Positions 8,339 through 16,825 of a stretch of 64,000 bases of DNA are shown here, piece by piece (positions within the stretch are counted from its first letter, which is position 1; every line of letters starts with the position of its first letter). The translations under genes were made by a program, and so were the position numbers. Under the pieces are notes generated by a model that was not told the DNA's origin, searched no databases, and worked only from the letters and a program-made list of their open reading frames with translations. This DNA comes from Wolbachia endosymbiont (group A) of Longitarsus flavicornis (GTDB taxonomy: Bacteria; Pseudomonadota; Alphaproteobacteria; Rickettsiales; Anaplasmataceae). Location: NCBI RefSeq assembly GCF_963931955.1, contig NZ_OZ008337.1:1426001-1490000 (forward strand), read 5' to 3'.

Positions 8339-8915
8339 CTCTTACCTTGGTTATTTTATGCTTAACACGGATGCTCATTTGATGAATTGACACATTCTCA
8401 TTATTAATCCATCTTTGAATATCTTCTATAACAGCACCTAAGCTTTTTTGACTTACTTTATCTATTTTTGTTAGCACAACGTTAAAGTTAATGTTATTAT
8501 ATATTAACCAATAAATGAAGTCTTTGTCTATTTCTTTTAATCCTACCTTGCTATCTATCAACACAAACACTCTTCTTAGATTTCTTCTTTGAATTAGATA
8601 ATACTCAATTAAGTTTAAATATTGTATAATTTCTTCCTTACCTGCATGAGAATAACCATACCCTGGTAGGTCAACAAGTCTGAACTTATCATCGTACATA
8701 GAGTAAAAATTTATTTGTCTAGTGCATCCAGGTTTAGAGGAAACTCTGGCAGCTTTTTTGCTGTTTATCAGTAAGTTGATCAGACTGGATTTTCCTACAT
8801 TTGATCTACCAGCAAACGCAATCTCTGGAGCCGACTCATTTGGTAATGTTTTTATGTCCGAAGCTCCAAATATGAAATTGCAGTTTGATGTTATCTGTTT
8901 TGCCATTATATTCAA
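8313..8915 (-). CDS. engB: Ribosome biogenesis GTPase EngB (YsxC/YihA)
   Basis: 200 residues, typical of this TRAFAC-class GTPase needed for late assembly of the large ribosomal subunit. Visible motifs are G1 GRSNVGKSSLINLL (about residues 37-50), G2 region KPGCTRQINFY, G3 DLPGYGYS and G4 LTKIDK. The N-terminus NCNFIFGASDIKTLPNESAPEIAFAG fits the family. The chosen ATG at 8915 is followed by another at codon 4, and either could be used. It precedes argB with a 26-base overlap and is divergent from prfA. Confidence 0.95.
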   Translation of the reverse strand: MNIMAKQITSNCNFIFGASDIKTLPNESAPEIAFAGRSNVGKSSLINLLINSKKAARVSSKPGCTRQINFYSMYDDKFRLVDLPGYGYSHAGKEEIIQYLNLIEYYLIQRRNLRRVFVLIDSKVGLKEIDKDFIYWLIYNNINFNVVLTKIDKVSQKSLGAVIEDIQRWINNENVSIHQMSIRVKHKITKVRDEFFKFTR

Positions 8916-9004
8916 CTAGAAGGTAGTAGGTATATTATAGTGTTATTGCTTGATATAAGAAATTTTTTATTTCAGTATATATTACTTAGCTAGATCTGTG
9001 CTAT

Positions 9005-10084
9005 ATGGATATGGAAAATAATTTACAAGACTTAAAGAAAAAATTTAATGATATAGAGAGGAATTTGGAAAATCCTACCAATTTAAGTCAAAAAGAATTC
9101 ATTACCCTTTCAAAGGAATACTCTGAGCTCAGGCCAATAATCAAGATAATTGATGAATATAACACGCTGAAAGAGGAAATTTCAGACTTAGAAGAAATAA
9201 TGAAAGATGAAAACAGCGAAGGTGATATAAAAGAGTTAGCAAAAGAAGAATTTTTCGAAAAGCACAAGGTATTATTGCCAAAAGTAAAAGCAAAACTAAA
9301 GTTAGCATTATTGCCCAAAGATGAAGATGACTCAAGAAATGCAATATTGGAAATCAGAGCAGGTACAGGAGGAGGAGAAGCAGCATTATTTGCAGCAATG
9401 TTATTTCGTATGTATCAAAAATATGCAGAAAGAAGAAATTGGAAGTTCGAGCCAATAAGCATTTCTAATACAGGTATAGGTGGCTATAAGGAAGCTTCTG
9501 CACTCATTAATGGAACAGAAGTTTTTGCAAGGTTGAAATTTGAATCAGGGGTGCACAGAGTACAGAGAGTGCCAGAAACTGAATCCTCAGGAAGGTTGCA
9601 TACCTCTGCCGCTACTGTTGCGATATTACCTGAAGTAGAAGAAGTTGACTTTAAAATAGAAGAAAAAGACTTACGAATAGATGTTTATAGATCCAGTGGT
9701 CCTGGAGGGCAATCAGTGAATACAACCGATAGTGCAGTAAGAGTCACCCACTTGCCAACAGGGATAGTTGTAATACAGCAAGATGAAAAATCGCAGCACA
9801 AAAATAAAGCTAAAGCGCTCAAAGTATTGAGGGCAAGGCTATACGAAATTGAAAGACAAAAAAAAGAAATGGAAAGGTCAACAATGAGGAAAAGCCAAAT
9901 TGGCTCTGGTGATCGTTCCGAGCGCATAAGAACATATAATTTCCCGCAATCAAGAATAACAGACCACAGAATTAATCTAACTTCACATCGGCTAGAGCAG
10001 ATCATAAAAGAAGGTGAACTAGATGAATTTATTGAGGCATTAATTTCACGTAATGAAGCAGAAAGATTGGCCGGGGAAAGTTAA
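9005..10084 (+). CDS. prfA: Peptide chain release factor 1
   Basis: 359 residues, the usual RF1 length. Domain 1 helices (about 1-95) are followed by the RF superfamily core. The stop-codon recognition tripeptide is PET in RVPETESSGRLHTSA, matching the P-x-T pattern of RF1 and its specificity for UAA/UAG. The universal GGQ motif lies in SSGPGGQSVNTTDSAVR near residue 233 and triggers peptidyl-tRNA hydrolysis. The C-terminal QIGSGDRSERIRTYNFPQ confirms RF1. ATGs occur at 9005 and 9011. It is a single gene, divergent from engB. Confidence 0.97.
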   Translation: MDMENNLQDLKKKFNDIERNLENPTNLSQKEFITLSKEYSELRPIIKIIDEYNTLKEEISDLEEIMKDENSEGDIKELAKEEFFEKHKVLLPKVKAKLKLALLPKDEDDSRNAILEIRAGTGGGEAALFAAMLFRMYQKYAERRNWKFEPISISNTGIGGYKEASALINGTEVFARLKFESGVHRVQRVPETESSGRLHTSAATVAILPEVEEVDFKIEEKDLRIDVYRSSGPGGQSVNTTDSAVRVTHLPTGIVVIQQDEKSQHKNKAKALKVLRARLYEIERQKKEMERSTMRKSQIGSGDRSERIRTYNFPQSRITDHRINLTSHRLEQIIKEGELDEFIEALISRNEAERLAGES

Positions 10085-10876
10085 TCGCTCACATCTGTAA
10101 AAAGATCATTAATTATACCGGATCTTTTAAAAACAATAAACAGGCAGTAAAAACAAGTTCTAGTACTATCGCGGATAGAACAAGAACAGCTACACTAATT
10201 GTTTGACCATTGTAAACGTAGCTTGTTAAGCCGATAAAAATAGCCATGATAAAAGCTCTAATGAACGAGACTGCAGAAGAAGCTGTGCCTTTAATTTCAG
10301 GGAAAACATTTATTGATGCATTAAAAATCACTGCCTGGCAAATTGCACAACTGATAGAAAAAATAATCATAGACAGTGTTACTAAGTAGAAAGAGTGGGG
10401 TACAATTATACTGAATATTACAAGCAATAGAGACCCAATAGCACCTACGCTCGTACCAGAAATTACACACCATATTTCTCCAAGTTTCTGCAAGATTTTG
10501 CCAGCAAATAGACTAATGAGTGAGAAGCACCCAACTATTGCACCTTGATGTAGTGCATAAATAGTGCTAGATAAACCAAAAGTCTTCATATACAGAAAAG
10601 GTCCACAAGTAATGAATGACATATAAGCGGCAGAAAAGAGGCTTGACATCAAAGACAACGTAACAAACCTCGGATTAGATAGTAGTTTTCTGTAATCTTT
10701 CATCGTTTTTTTTAAACTGAAAATATCGCGGTCCTTTTTTGTTTCTGGTAACGCTAAAAGCAGCAAAACCCAAGAGATTAAACAAAGTATTGCAACAGTT
10801 GCATAATTACCACGCCATCCTACAGCACCATTGATAAAACTTCCTAAAACAGGTGCAATTGCCATGACAACTGTAA

Positions 10877-11739
10877 GAACCTGTACATGATCTCAAGAAA
10901 GGAATAAACTAAGAGATAATGTATATAAGTTAGGATATATGAGGAGTTTATACCCAAGTAATATAAGTCGGGAAAGATTTGAGATTATATTACCAGATCT
11001 AGAGTCCTGTAGAAAAAAAACAAAACCAAGAAAACTTGATTTGTATGATGTATTTTGTGGAGTGTTATACGTTCTGAAAAGCGTTTGTCAGTGGAGAATG
11101 CTACCAAAAGAGTTTCCAAAATGGCGCAATTGTTACGACTATTTTAAGAAGTGGAGTGAAAAACCAGATGCAAATAAAGAAAGTGTTCTGGAGCTGGTGT
11201 TAAAAAAAAATAGTTGGCGTAGTCCGACAAAACAATGGTCGGAAAGAAAAAACCAGCTTCTGCATAATTGATGCACAGAGTGTAAAAAATGCAGATACTG
11301 CTGAAGAAAAAGGCTACGATGCAGGCAAAAAGATTTCAGGAATAAAACGCCATATTGCAGTAGATACGCAAGGTTTGCCACATGCAATTTATGTAACAAC
11401 AGCAGAGATAACTGACCGTAGCAGTGCTGTGAGAATGGTAGAAAATGCAAAAGAAAACCTCTCGGGAGTTAAAAATGTACTGGTTGATGCAGGCTATACG
11501 GGAGAGAATTTTGCAACACAAATAAAAGCAACTATTGGTGCAACTGTTGAGGTAATAAAACGCAGTGAATTACATACCTTTGCTGTATTGCCAAAAAGAT
11601 GGGTTGTAGAGCGTTCTTTTGCTTGGTTGGAAAAATGTAGACGGTTATGGAAAAATTGCGAGCGTAAACTCAACACCAGCTTGCAAATGGTAGTTCTTGC
11701 TTTCACTGCTTTGTTCCTCAAAAGATTATGAACAGGTTC
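10877..11739 (+). mobile_element. IS5-family insertion sequence (863 bp)
   Basis: Terminal inverted repeats begin GAACCTGTACATGATCT at 10877 and GAACCTGTTCATAATCT (reading inward) at 11739. The element is flanked by the direct repeat TAA (10874-10876 and 11740-11742), a T-N-A target duplication as in the IS1031-like branch of the IS5 family. It carries two overlapping transposase frames and sits inside the Bcr/CflA gene in the opposite orientation. The intact ends suggest a fairly recent insertion. Confidence 0.9.
10939..11731 (+). CDS. IS5-family transposase in two overlapping frames
   Basis: The first frame (10939-11271) begins MRSLYPSNISRERFEII and has the helix-turn-helix-like N-terminal region ending WRMLPKEFPKWRNCYDYFKKW. 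The second supplies the DDE core: FCIIDAQSVKNAD (first Asp), VLVDAGYTGENF (second Asp) and KRWVVERSFAWLEKCRRL (Glu), ending at 11731. The two frames overlap from about 11203 to 11271, and the native protein reads across from KK to IVGVV at a run of nine A residues (11202-11210). A +1 shift or transcriptional slippage at this run would give one protein of about 260 residues. Two-frame transposases joined by slippage are known for some Wolbachia IS5 elements; whether this copy is active is not certain. Confidence 0.75.
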
Positions 11740-12158
11740 TAAGAACAGAATTCATGATTCCAATAAATTTCACCGCTTCGTCACCTTTATAGCTGTCTGC
11801 AACGATTGCAAACACAACTACAGATGTGCTGGCACCAATGCCCTGAACAAAGCGAGAGATTAAAAGCCAAAAAATCGACGGTGCAAAAACACAACCAACA
11901 GCGCCGATTAATAACAAAGTGTTACCTATGATCATAATTCTCCTTCTGCCGTAGCATTCAGACAAAGGACCGAAAAACAACCCTCCTATGCAAAAGCCTA
12001 AAAAATTATAAGCAATAGTTAATTGAATTGTTCCTTCTGATACGTTAAAATAGCACACCATATCAGGAAAACTAGGTACGGAAATGTCAATTTCAATGAA
12101 CTTGGCAATTAGAGACAGGATTAATAGAAAGGGTAGTAACATTTGAGATTTTCAATTA

Positions 12159-12330
12159 ATGAATAAAAATATCACATTTAAAGCGTTGAAAGAAGAACAT
12201 TTTTTACTGTTATTAAAATGGTTAGAAACACCTCATGTGAAGGAATAGTGGATAAATTGGACACTAGGGTTAATTAAAGAAAAATATGACAACTATGTTA
12301 AAGCTCTTACTCTCTGTCCTAACTTTACTT
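12159..12330 (+). pseudogene. Relic of a GNAT acetyltransferase (aminoglycoside 6'-acetyltransferase-like)
   Basis: From ATG 12159 the frame reads MNKNITFKALKEEHFLLLL and KWLETPHVKE, then an in-frame TAG, then INWTLGLIKEKYDNYVKAL before it decays. This matches the N-terminal third of GNAT acetyltransferases of the type LLxKWLxxPHVxxWW...LIxxKYxxYV. The nonsense codon and loss of the acetyl-CoA binding region make it dead. The next 276 bases up to 12606 show nothing recognisable beyond AT-rich sequence leading to the AEC gene. Confidence 0.6.
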
Positions 12331-12606
12331 ATTTCCTCTTACTTTTTCAACAGTCCGTCTAAATTACTACAAGCAGTTTAATTTTTAGTAAATATGTCAT
12401 TATTCAAAAATATGCAAGAAGCTTTACAGAAACTTAACATAATTTTATCATAAAAATGTCATTCTTAAGTCCTATGTAAAAACAAATTTTGGCACTAATT
12501 TAATTAACTATGAGCTGGGTAAATTGGAAAATAAATTTTGTTTACTTTTACAATACCTTAAGATCTAATATCACTTTATCAGTCAAAAGTATCACAATAG
12601 GTTAGT

Positions 12607-13536
12607 ATGTTCTTTACTCTTTTCCTAAAAATATTACCTATTTATATTACGATATTTATTGGTTATTTAGCAGGAAAATGTCTTAAAATTGATAGAAACA
12701 CTATATCTCAAATACTCTTTTATATAGCTAATCCAATAGTGATTTTATATGGAGTTTCTCATACAGAAGTTAATTTAAAAGTAATTTCTCTGCCGATTTT
12801 GATATGGTTTATAGGTAGCACTATGTCCTTATCAGTGTATTATCTTTCTTCTTTTTTATTTAAGGATAACACGAGAAACATATTAGCATTTAGCTCGGGT
12901 AGCACAAGTATGGGTTATTTTGGCCTGCCGATTGCCATGGCTTTATTTGATGAAGATTCAGTATCTGTATATGTTGTTTGTTATATAGGAATGGCGCTAT
13001 TTGAAAACAGCTTAGGATTTTACATAGCTGCAAATGGTATTTATACCGCAAAAGAATGCATATTAAAGTTGTTCAAACTTCCTTCGCTTTATGCGATGGT
13101 TCTGGGCTTCTTTTTAAGTATATACGATATACAAATACCTACTTTTTTAACAGATGTTATGATGAATATTAGAAGTACATTTGTCACATTAGGAATGGTG
13201 CTACTTGGAGTGAGCATTGCGAATATTGCAAGCTTTAAAATAGATTGGAAGCTTGCTTTGATCACTATTACAGCAAAGTACGTATTCTGGCCACTGTTTG
13301 TTTTAGGAATTGTCCTTTTAGACAAGCATGTTATAGGTATATACGATGAGAGCATATATAAAGCACTGATGTTGCTGGCTATTATTCCAGTTTCTGGGTC
13401 CAGTATAATACTTGCTAATATTTTGAATTATCAACCAGATAAAGCTACTCTGTTGCTTCTAATCAGTACTGCAGTGGGACTGTTTTATGTTCCACTAATA
13501 ATATCATTATTTTTTACTAAACTTGTTCCTTTTTGA
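12607..13536 (+). CDS. AEC-family permease (auxin efflux carrier type)
   Basis: 309 residues, with about ten hydrophobic segments in two five-segment halves typical of the family. N-terminal FLKILPIYITIFIGYLAGK, the mid-region GSTSMGYFGLPIAMALF (the conserved N/S-x-G-x-x-G-x-P feature of AEC carriers) and the C-terminal PVSGSSIILANILNYQPDKA support the call. Bacterial members export or import malonate, malate or other organic anions; the substrate here is unknown. It is the only intact gene in a 6 kb stretch of insertions and relics, which suggests selection to keep it. The ATG at 12607 directly precedes the first membrane segment. Confidence 0.75.
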   Translation: MFFTLFLKILPIYITIFIGYLAGKCLKIDRNTISQILFYIANPIVILYGVSHTEVNLKVISLPILIWFIGSTMSLSVYYLSSFLFKDNTRNILAFSSGSTSMGYFGLPIAMALFDEDSVSVYVVCYIGMALFENSLGFYIAANGIYTAKECILKLFKLPSLYAMVLGFFLSIYDIQIPTFLTDVMMNIRSTFVTLGMVLLGVSIANIASFKIDWKLALITITAKYVFWPLFVLGIVLLDKHVIGIYDESIYKALMLLAIIPVSGSSIILANILNYQPDKATLLLLISTAVGLFYVPLIISLFFTKLVPF

Positions 13537-13590
13537 TCAAAAAATTAAGCGCTTGCACAACCATTATTTGAGTAACAACACAAGACATTA

Positions 13591-14482
13591 GACTTCTTTC
13601 AAAATTCATGTATGGAGCTCAAAATTGTGAATTGCAGCAATCAAATTAAACCTTAAACCAAAACGTTTTCGTCGGTTTCTATACCTGTCCGAGATGATTT
13701 TAAACCTTTTCAATAAGCCAATTACGTTTTCAACAATTGCCCTTTGGCTCATAAGTGCCCTGTTCTCTTTTTTTTGTTCTTTGCTTAACGGATTCTTTTT
13801 CATTTTCCTGTGCGGTAATACAACATTTTTGTGTATCTTCTGCATTCCCCTGTAGCCGGCATCAGCTAAGATTTTGGTGTCCGGTAATATTGCTACCTTT
13901 GATTCTCTAAACATCCGAAAATCGTGTTTTCTACCATTCGAGAAAGATGTGCATATGACTTTTTTACTCTTCTTCTCTGTTACTATTTGTGTTTTTATAG
14001 TATGCCTTTTTTTCTTTCCAGAGTAGAAGGGCTTTTGCTTTTTTTTGGTCTCTCTACTGGCGTTTCAGTTCCGTCTATTACTAAAACTTCATATTCTACA
14101 TCACTCTTTAATAGCTCTTTTTTTCCTGGTAATGCAAAATCTGGATGTTTTATTAATATGTCTTCTACCTATCTTATTATTTTAAAACTGTTACTTTCAC
14201 TCATGCCATAGCTTTGCCCAATATGAAAATATGTACGATATTCTCTTATATATTCCAGTGCCATAAGTAGCCTGTCTTCTATGCAAAGTTTACTTTTTCT
14301 TCCACTTCTAGCTTTTTTTCTTTTATCCTCCACTTCTAGAATTTCTACCATTCGCTCAAATGTTGCTTTTTTTACCCCTGTTAAACGTCGAAACTTTTCT
14401 CCTTCTAACTTTTCTATTTCCTTATATTTCATGCTTTCAAATACTTCATCTTACACTCCCTCTAACAATTTTGAAAGAAGTC
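13591..14482 (-). mobile_element. Degraded IS5-family insertion sequence (892 bp)
   Basis: Both ends carry the inverted repeat GACTTCTTTCAAAATT, and TA flanks each end (13589-13590, 14483-14484), consistent with a TA target duplication. The transposase frame is broken at least twice. Left and right flanks are also similar (ACATTA outside both ends when read inward), so the repeat may extend further. A neighbouring IS4-family element starts only about 110 bases away. Confidence 0.8.
13606..14432 (-). pseudogene. IS5-family transposase, frameshifted
   Basis: The N-terminal piece (14432-14169) reads KYKEIEKLEGEKFRRLTGVK with a helix-turn-helix region ending YGMSESNSFKIIR. The middle, in another frame, supplies YEVLVIDGTETPVERPKK with the first catalytic Asp. 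The C-terminal piece (13914-13606) has ILADAGYRGMQKIHKN (second Asp) and SQRAIVENVIGLLKRFKII (Glu). At least two frame changes separate these parts, so no complete transposase is made. Confidence 0.8.
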
Positions 14483-14483
14483 T

Positions 14484-14555
14484 AATGTCAACACTATTGT
14501 CAAGTTTACTGGCCTTTCTATTAGTGAGATTGAAGAATTAAGTGAAAATCTGTGA
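14484..14555 (+). pseudogene. Possible 3' relic of an Rpn-type (PD-(D/E)XK) transposase/nuclease
   Basis: The plus strand reads NVNTIVKFTGLSISEIEELS and stops at TGA 14553. The TIVKxTGLSxxEIEEL ending resembles the C-terminus of Rpn recombination-promoting nucleases, common in Wolbachia. Only some 23 codons remain, cut by the IS ending at 14482. The minus strand is also open here (see findings), so the direction is uncertain. Confidence 0.25.
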
Positions 14556-14590
14556 ACGGTATCGTCTCTCACACCGCTTAGCTGAACGGA

Positions 14591-16038
14591 CAATGGCGTC
14601 AACTTAAGAGCCTCCATTAGCAAACTCTCCTAAAGACATGATGGCGTTTGGGCTTATCTACCTTATCGCGGCTGTCCTGGTCGGATTTTAACTTTAGCGC
14701 GTATACTTGCTCTATCAAAAAGGGCTTGAAAGTTTTTTGGCGAACAATTTCCAATAAGTACCTGATAGAGTTTCTGCCTCATTACACCAAATAAAACTGA
14801 AAAATTTAAACGATACTCAGCAATTTGATCTGGATTCCAAGGCCCTTGTGCATCACACATATGAAGCGACAATATATTACACATGACTAAGTTTGCCCAA
14901 AATTCTTGTAATACAGCCTCTAAATTTACGCCAGAAAAATTCTCTAATTCTGCACCTATTTTGAGTCGTTTATAGCACTCCTCTATATGCCACCTTAACA
15001 CATAAGCTTTGCTGATATCTTCCAAAGTAAATTTTACTCGGTCAAAAAGTGAAGTAATCAATACCTCTGTTTCTCCGTTGGCTAATGTCAGCACTATAAC
15101 TCTTACTTTCTGTCCTTTCATTTTATTTTTTAGCTTTTCATTTTCTAATATAAAATCGAAATCTAATTCTCCAGATGCAATTCGTTCCCATAGCTTGCTA
15201 TAATTTCTTTTTTGCAAGCGAAAAATAAAATCTACTTCCAAATCATAATGCTGCTGAATGAATTTTACTGAAGGATAACCACGATCATAGATAAATAATA
15301 ATTTCTTTTGATTTAATGAACGCATTTGAGTGATAACTTCGGGTAATTGCTCTTCCGCCAACGTTTGTTCACCTATATTCCAAGCCGCAAGACGAGCACT
15401 ACAAATCAGCGAAGTACACAAATCAACAAACAAATTGCCAATGGTGGCATTGTGCCTGTTGTTCCATTTGGTTTAAAGCGGCCAAACTCGGATACAATTT
15501 CCTCAGAGCTGGGTAATCTCATACCAGAACCATCTGCTGCAATAAGTCTATAGCCTCTCCAAGTTCCATACTCAGGTTCATCCTGATAGGCTGTTTGGAT
15601 GCTTAGCTCTAATAATTCTTGAAAGCCTGTATGGCAAATCTTATACCTTGCTTTAGAAAAAGCTTGCTTTGAGGGTGGAGTTTTACATGTCAATGGCTCC
15701 ATAAGTTCACATTCTATTCCCAAACTTTTTTTAACTAACTTTAAAATCATAGAAAATACTGTCGAAAAAGGAAGTTTTCTTGTTCGTGTAAAACTGTTTT
15801 TTCCAACACAATGGATTCTCTGAAAAGCTTTCGAGTATATTATATTTTTAATTTGTAGAATAAAATTTTTCCTTTTTGCATGTTTCACCTAAAAAGGACA
15901 CATTTTAAACTTCTTTGTTGAAATAAAATAGAAACAAAAGTGCTGTTTCCTGCGGCTTCTGGATAATTTAATGGTAAAAGTTTTAGAGAGAAATTTTATA
16001 CACTATCGCTGATATTTTTCCTTAAGTTGACGCCATTG
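14591..16038 (-). mobile_element. IS4-family insertion sequence with 10 bp target duplication (1,448 bp)
   Basis: The ends are CAATGGCGTCAACTTAAG (14591-14608) and its complement ending at 16038. GCTGAACGGA is directly repeated at 14581-14590 and 16039-16048, a 10 bp target duplication in the size range known for the IS4 family. A transposase gene on the minus strand fills most of it, in two frames. It is the parent type of the 160 bp miniature element at 6866-7025. Confidence 0.9.
14663..15888 (-). pseudogene. IS4-family transposase, split by one frameshift
   Basis: The N-terminal frame (15888-15406) begins MKHAKRKNFILQIKNI and contains YRLIAADGSGMRLPSSE (first Asp). The C-terminal frame (to 14663) has LLFIYDRGYPSVKFIQQ (second Asp) and YVLRWHIEECYKRLK, an exact Y-(2)-R-(3)-E-(6)-K signature of IS4 transposases carrying the catalytic Glu. 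The frames cross near 15425 (GTMPPLA continuing as LFVDLCTSL). Because ends and target duplication are intact, this may be a recent single-base defect; a programmed shift is less likely, since IS4 transposases normally use one frame. Confidence 0.85.
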
Positions 16039-16124
16039 GCTGAACGGATACGTAAATTTTCTCGGTTAAAAACTCTATTTCTCCATTGGCTAGCACCCTT
16101 TTAAAGCTGCTATCAGAAAACAGG

Positions 16125-16655
16125 TTATGTGGAAATCTTAAAATACTTCTTGTTCGCCAAGCAAAATAAATACATTCCTGCAAACAAGCAGATGCTCAAT
16201 ACTGACGCATAAGAAAACTTAAAAATTAAGTCTCTAGTATATATTGATAGGCATTTACCTGCAGAAAATTTGTATAGTAATCCAACACATACAACGGCAC
16301 TATCAACCACTGATGCTATAATTAAAGTAATGAGATTTGCCATATGAAAATTCAACTTGGACTTCAATTTTTCAAAAATAATTATGCTTGAGAGAAGAGA
16401 TACTAAAATTGCAGTATATGAAATCAATATCATCAAATTAAAACTTTGCCATTTAAAAACACAACATAGCGCTATACACACTATTAAGTTGTACGTAGCT
16501 TTGCTTCTGCCATAAAATTCAACCATTGAATTTACAACTAAAGCAGCTCCCACAAATAAGGCAGCACATATCATCAATTTATTTGAAGTGTTGAGTAAAG
16601 AAAGACTGATAAACAGGAGTATCGATAAAATAGACATAATCAAATTTAATAACAT
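16125..16655 (-). CDS. Putative VUT-family membrane protein (YhhQ-like queuosine precursor transporter)
   Basis: 176 residues with five or six hydrophobic segments. The segment LVVNSMVEFYGRSKATYNLIV resembles the D-x-x-x-E-x-Y-G-x-x-x-A motif of YhhQ/DUF165 proteins, and HMANLITLIIASVVDSAVVCVG resembles their second half, where Asp lies in a membrane segment. YhhQ proteins take up 7-cyano-7-deazaguanine for queuosine in tRNA. The motif is degenerate and the protein is shorter than usual (about 220), so the family call is moderate. The IS4-family element begins less than 90 bases past the stop. Upstream there is a repeat-containing gap to purL. Confidence 0.5.
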   Translation of the reverse strand: MLLNLIMSILSILLFISLSLLNTSNKLMICAALFVGAALVVNSMVEFYGRSKATYNLIVCIALCCVFKWQSFNLMILISYTAILVSLLSSIIIFEKLKSKLNFHMANLITLIIASVVDSAVVCVGLLYKFSAGKCLSIYTRDLIFKFSYASVLSICLFAGMYLFCLANKKYFKIST

Positions 16656-16734
16656 ACGTTCATTCTAAATAAACATTACATATAGTAAAAGAGTTATTTA
16701 GCATAATCAAAAAAAATATTTTAAACTGACATGC

Positions 16735-16825
16735 TATAGCTAGTGCAAGTCAGGGTCATACCGCCGCGGTATCTCTAGATCCCGCTAACAAGGAGCGGGA
16801 TGACGGTTGTCTGTAAACCTAAGTT
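16735..16825. repeat. Type 2 composite palindrome at the purL 3' end
   Basis: Reads GTCATACCGCCGCGGTATCT, GATCCCGCTAACAAGGAGC, GGGATGACGGTTGTCTG and then TAAACCTAAGTTACTTTAGC. The last part overlaps the final codons and stop of purL, so the repeat supplies the end of the protein (AKVT). It forms two hairpins and could act as a transcription terminator or mRNA 3' stabiliser. Confidence 0.85.

Larger units (their letters stand above)
10113..12142 (-). pseudogene. Bcr/CflA-type MFS drug-resistance transporter, disrupted by an IS
   Basis: The gene reads on the minus strand from ATG 12142 through ISVPSFPDMVCYFNVSEG, the MFS loop GPLSECYGRRRIMIIGN and RFVQGIGAST to MNSVL, where the 863 bp IS intervenes; it resumes at TVVMAIAPVLGSFING near 10876 and runs to 10113. 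Removing the IS and one TAA target copy restores the frame exactly (Asn-Ser-Val-Leu-Thr-Val-Val), giving a protein of roughly 390 residues with about 12 membrane segments. Bcr/CflA proteins export drugs or metabolites by proton antiport. As found, only an N-terminal piece ending RTCS could be made from the native start. A related intact gene lies at 55242-56444. Confidence 0.85.
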
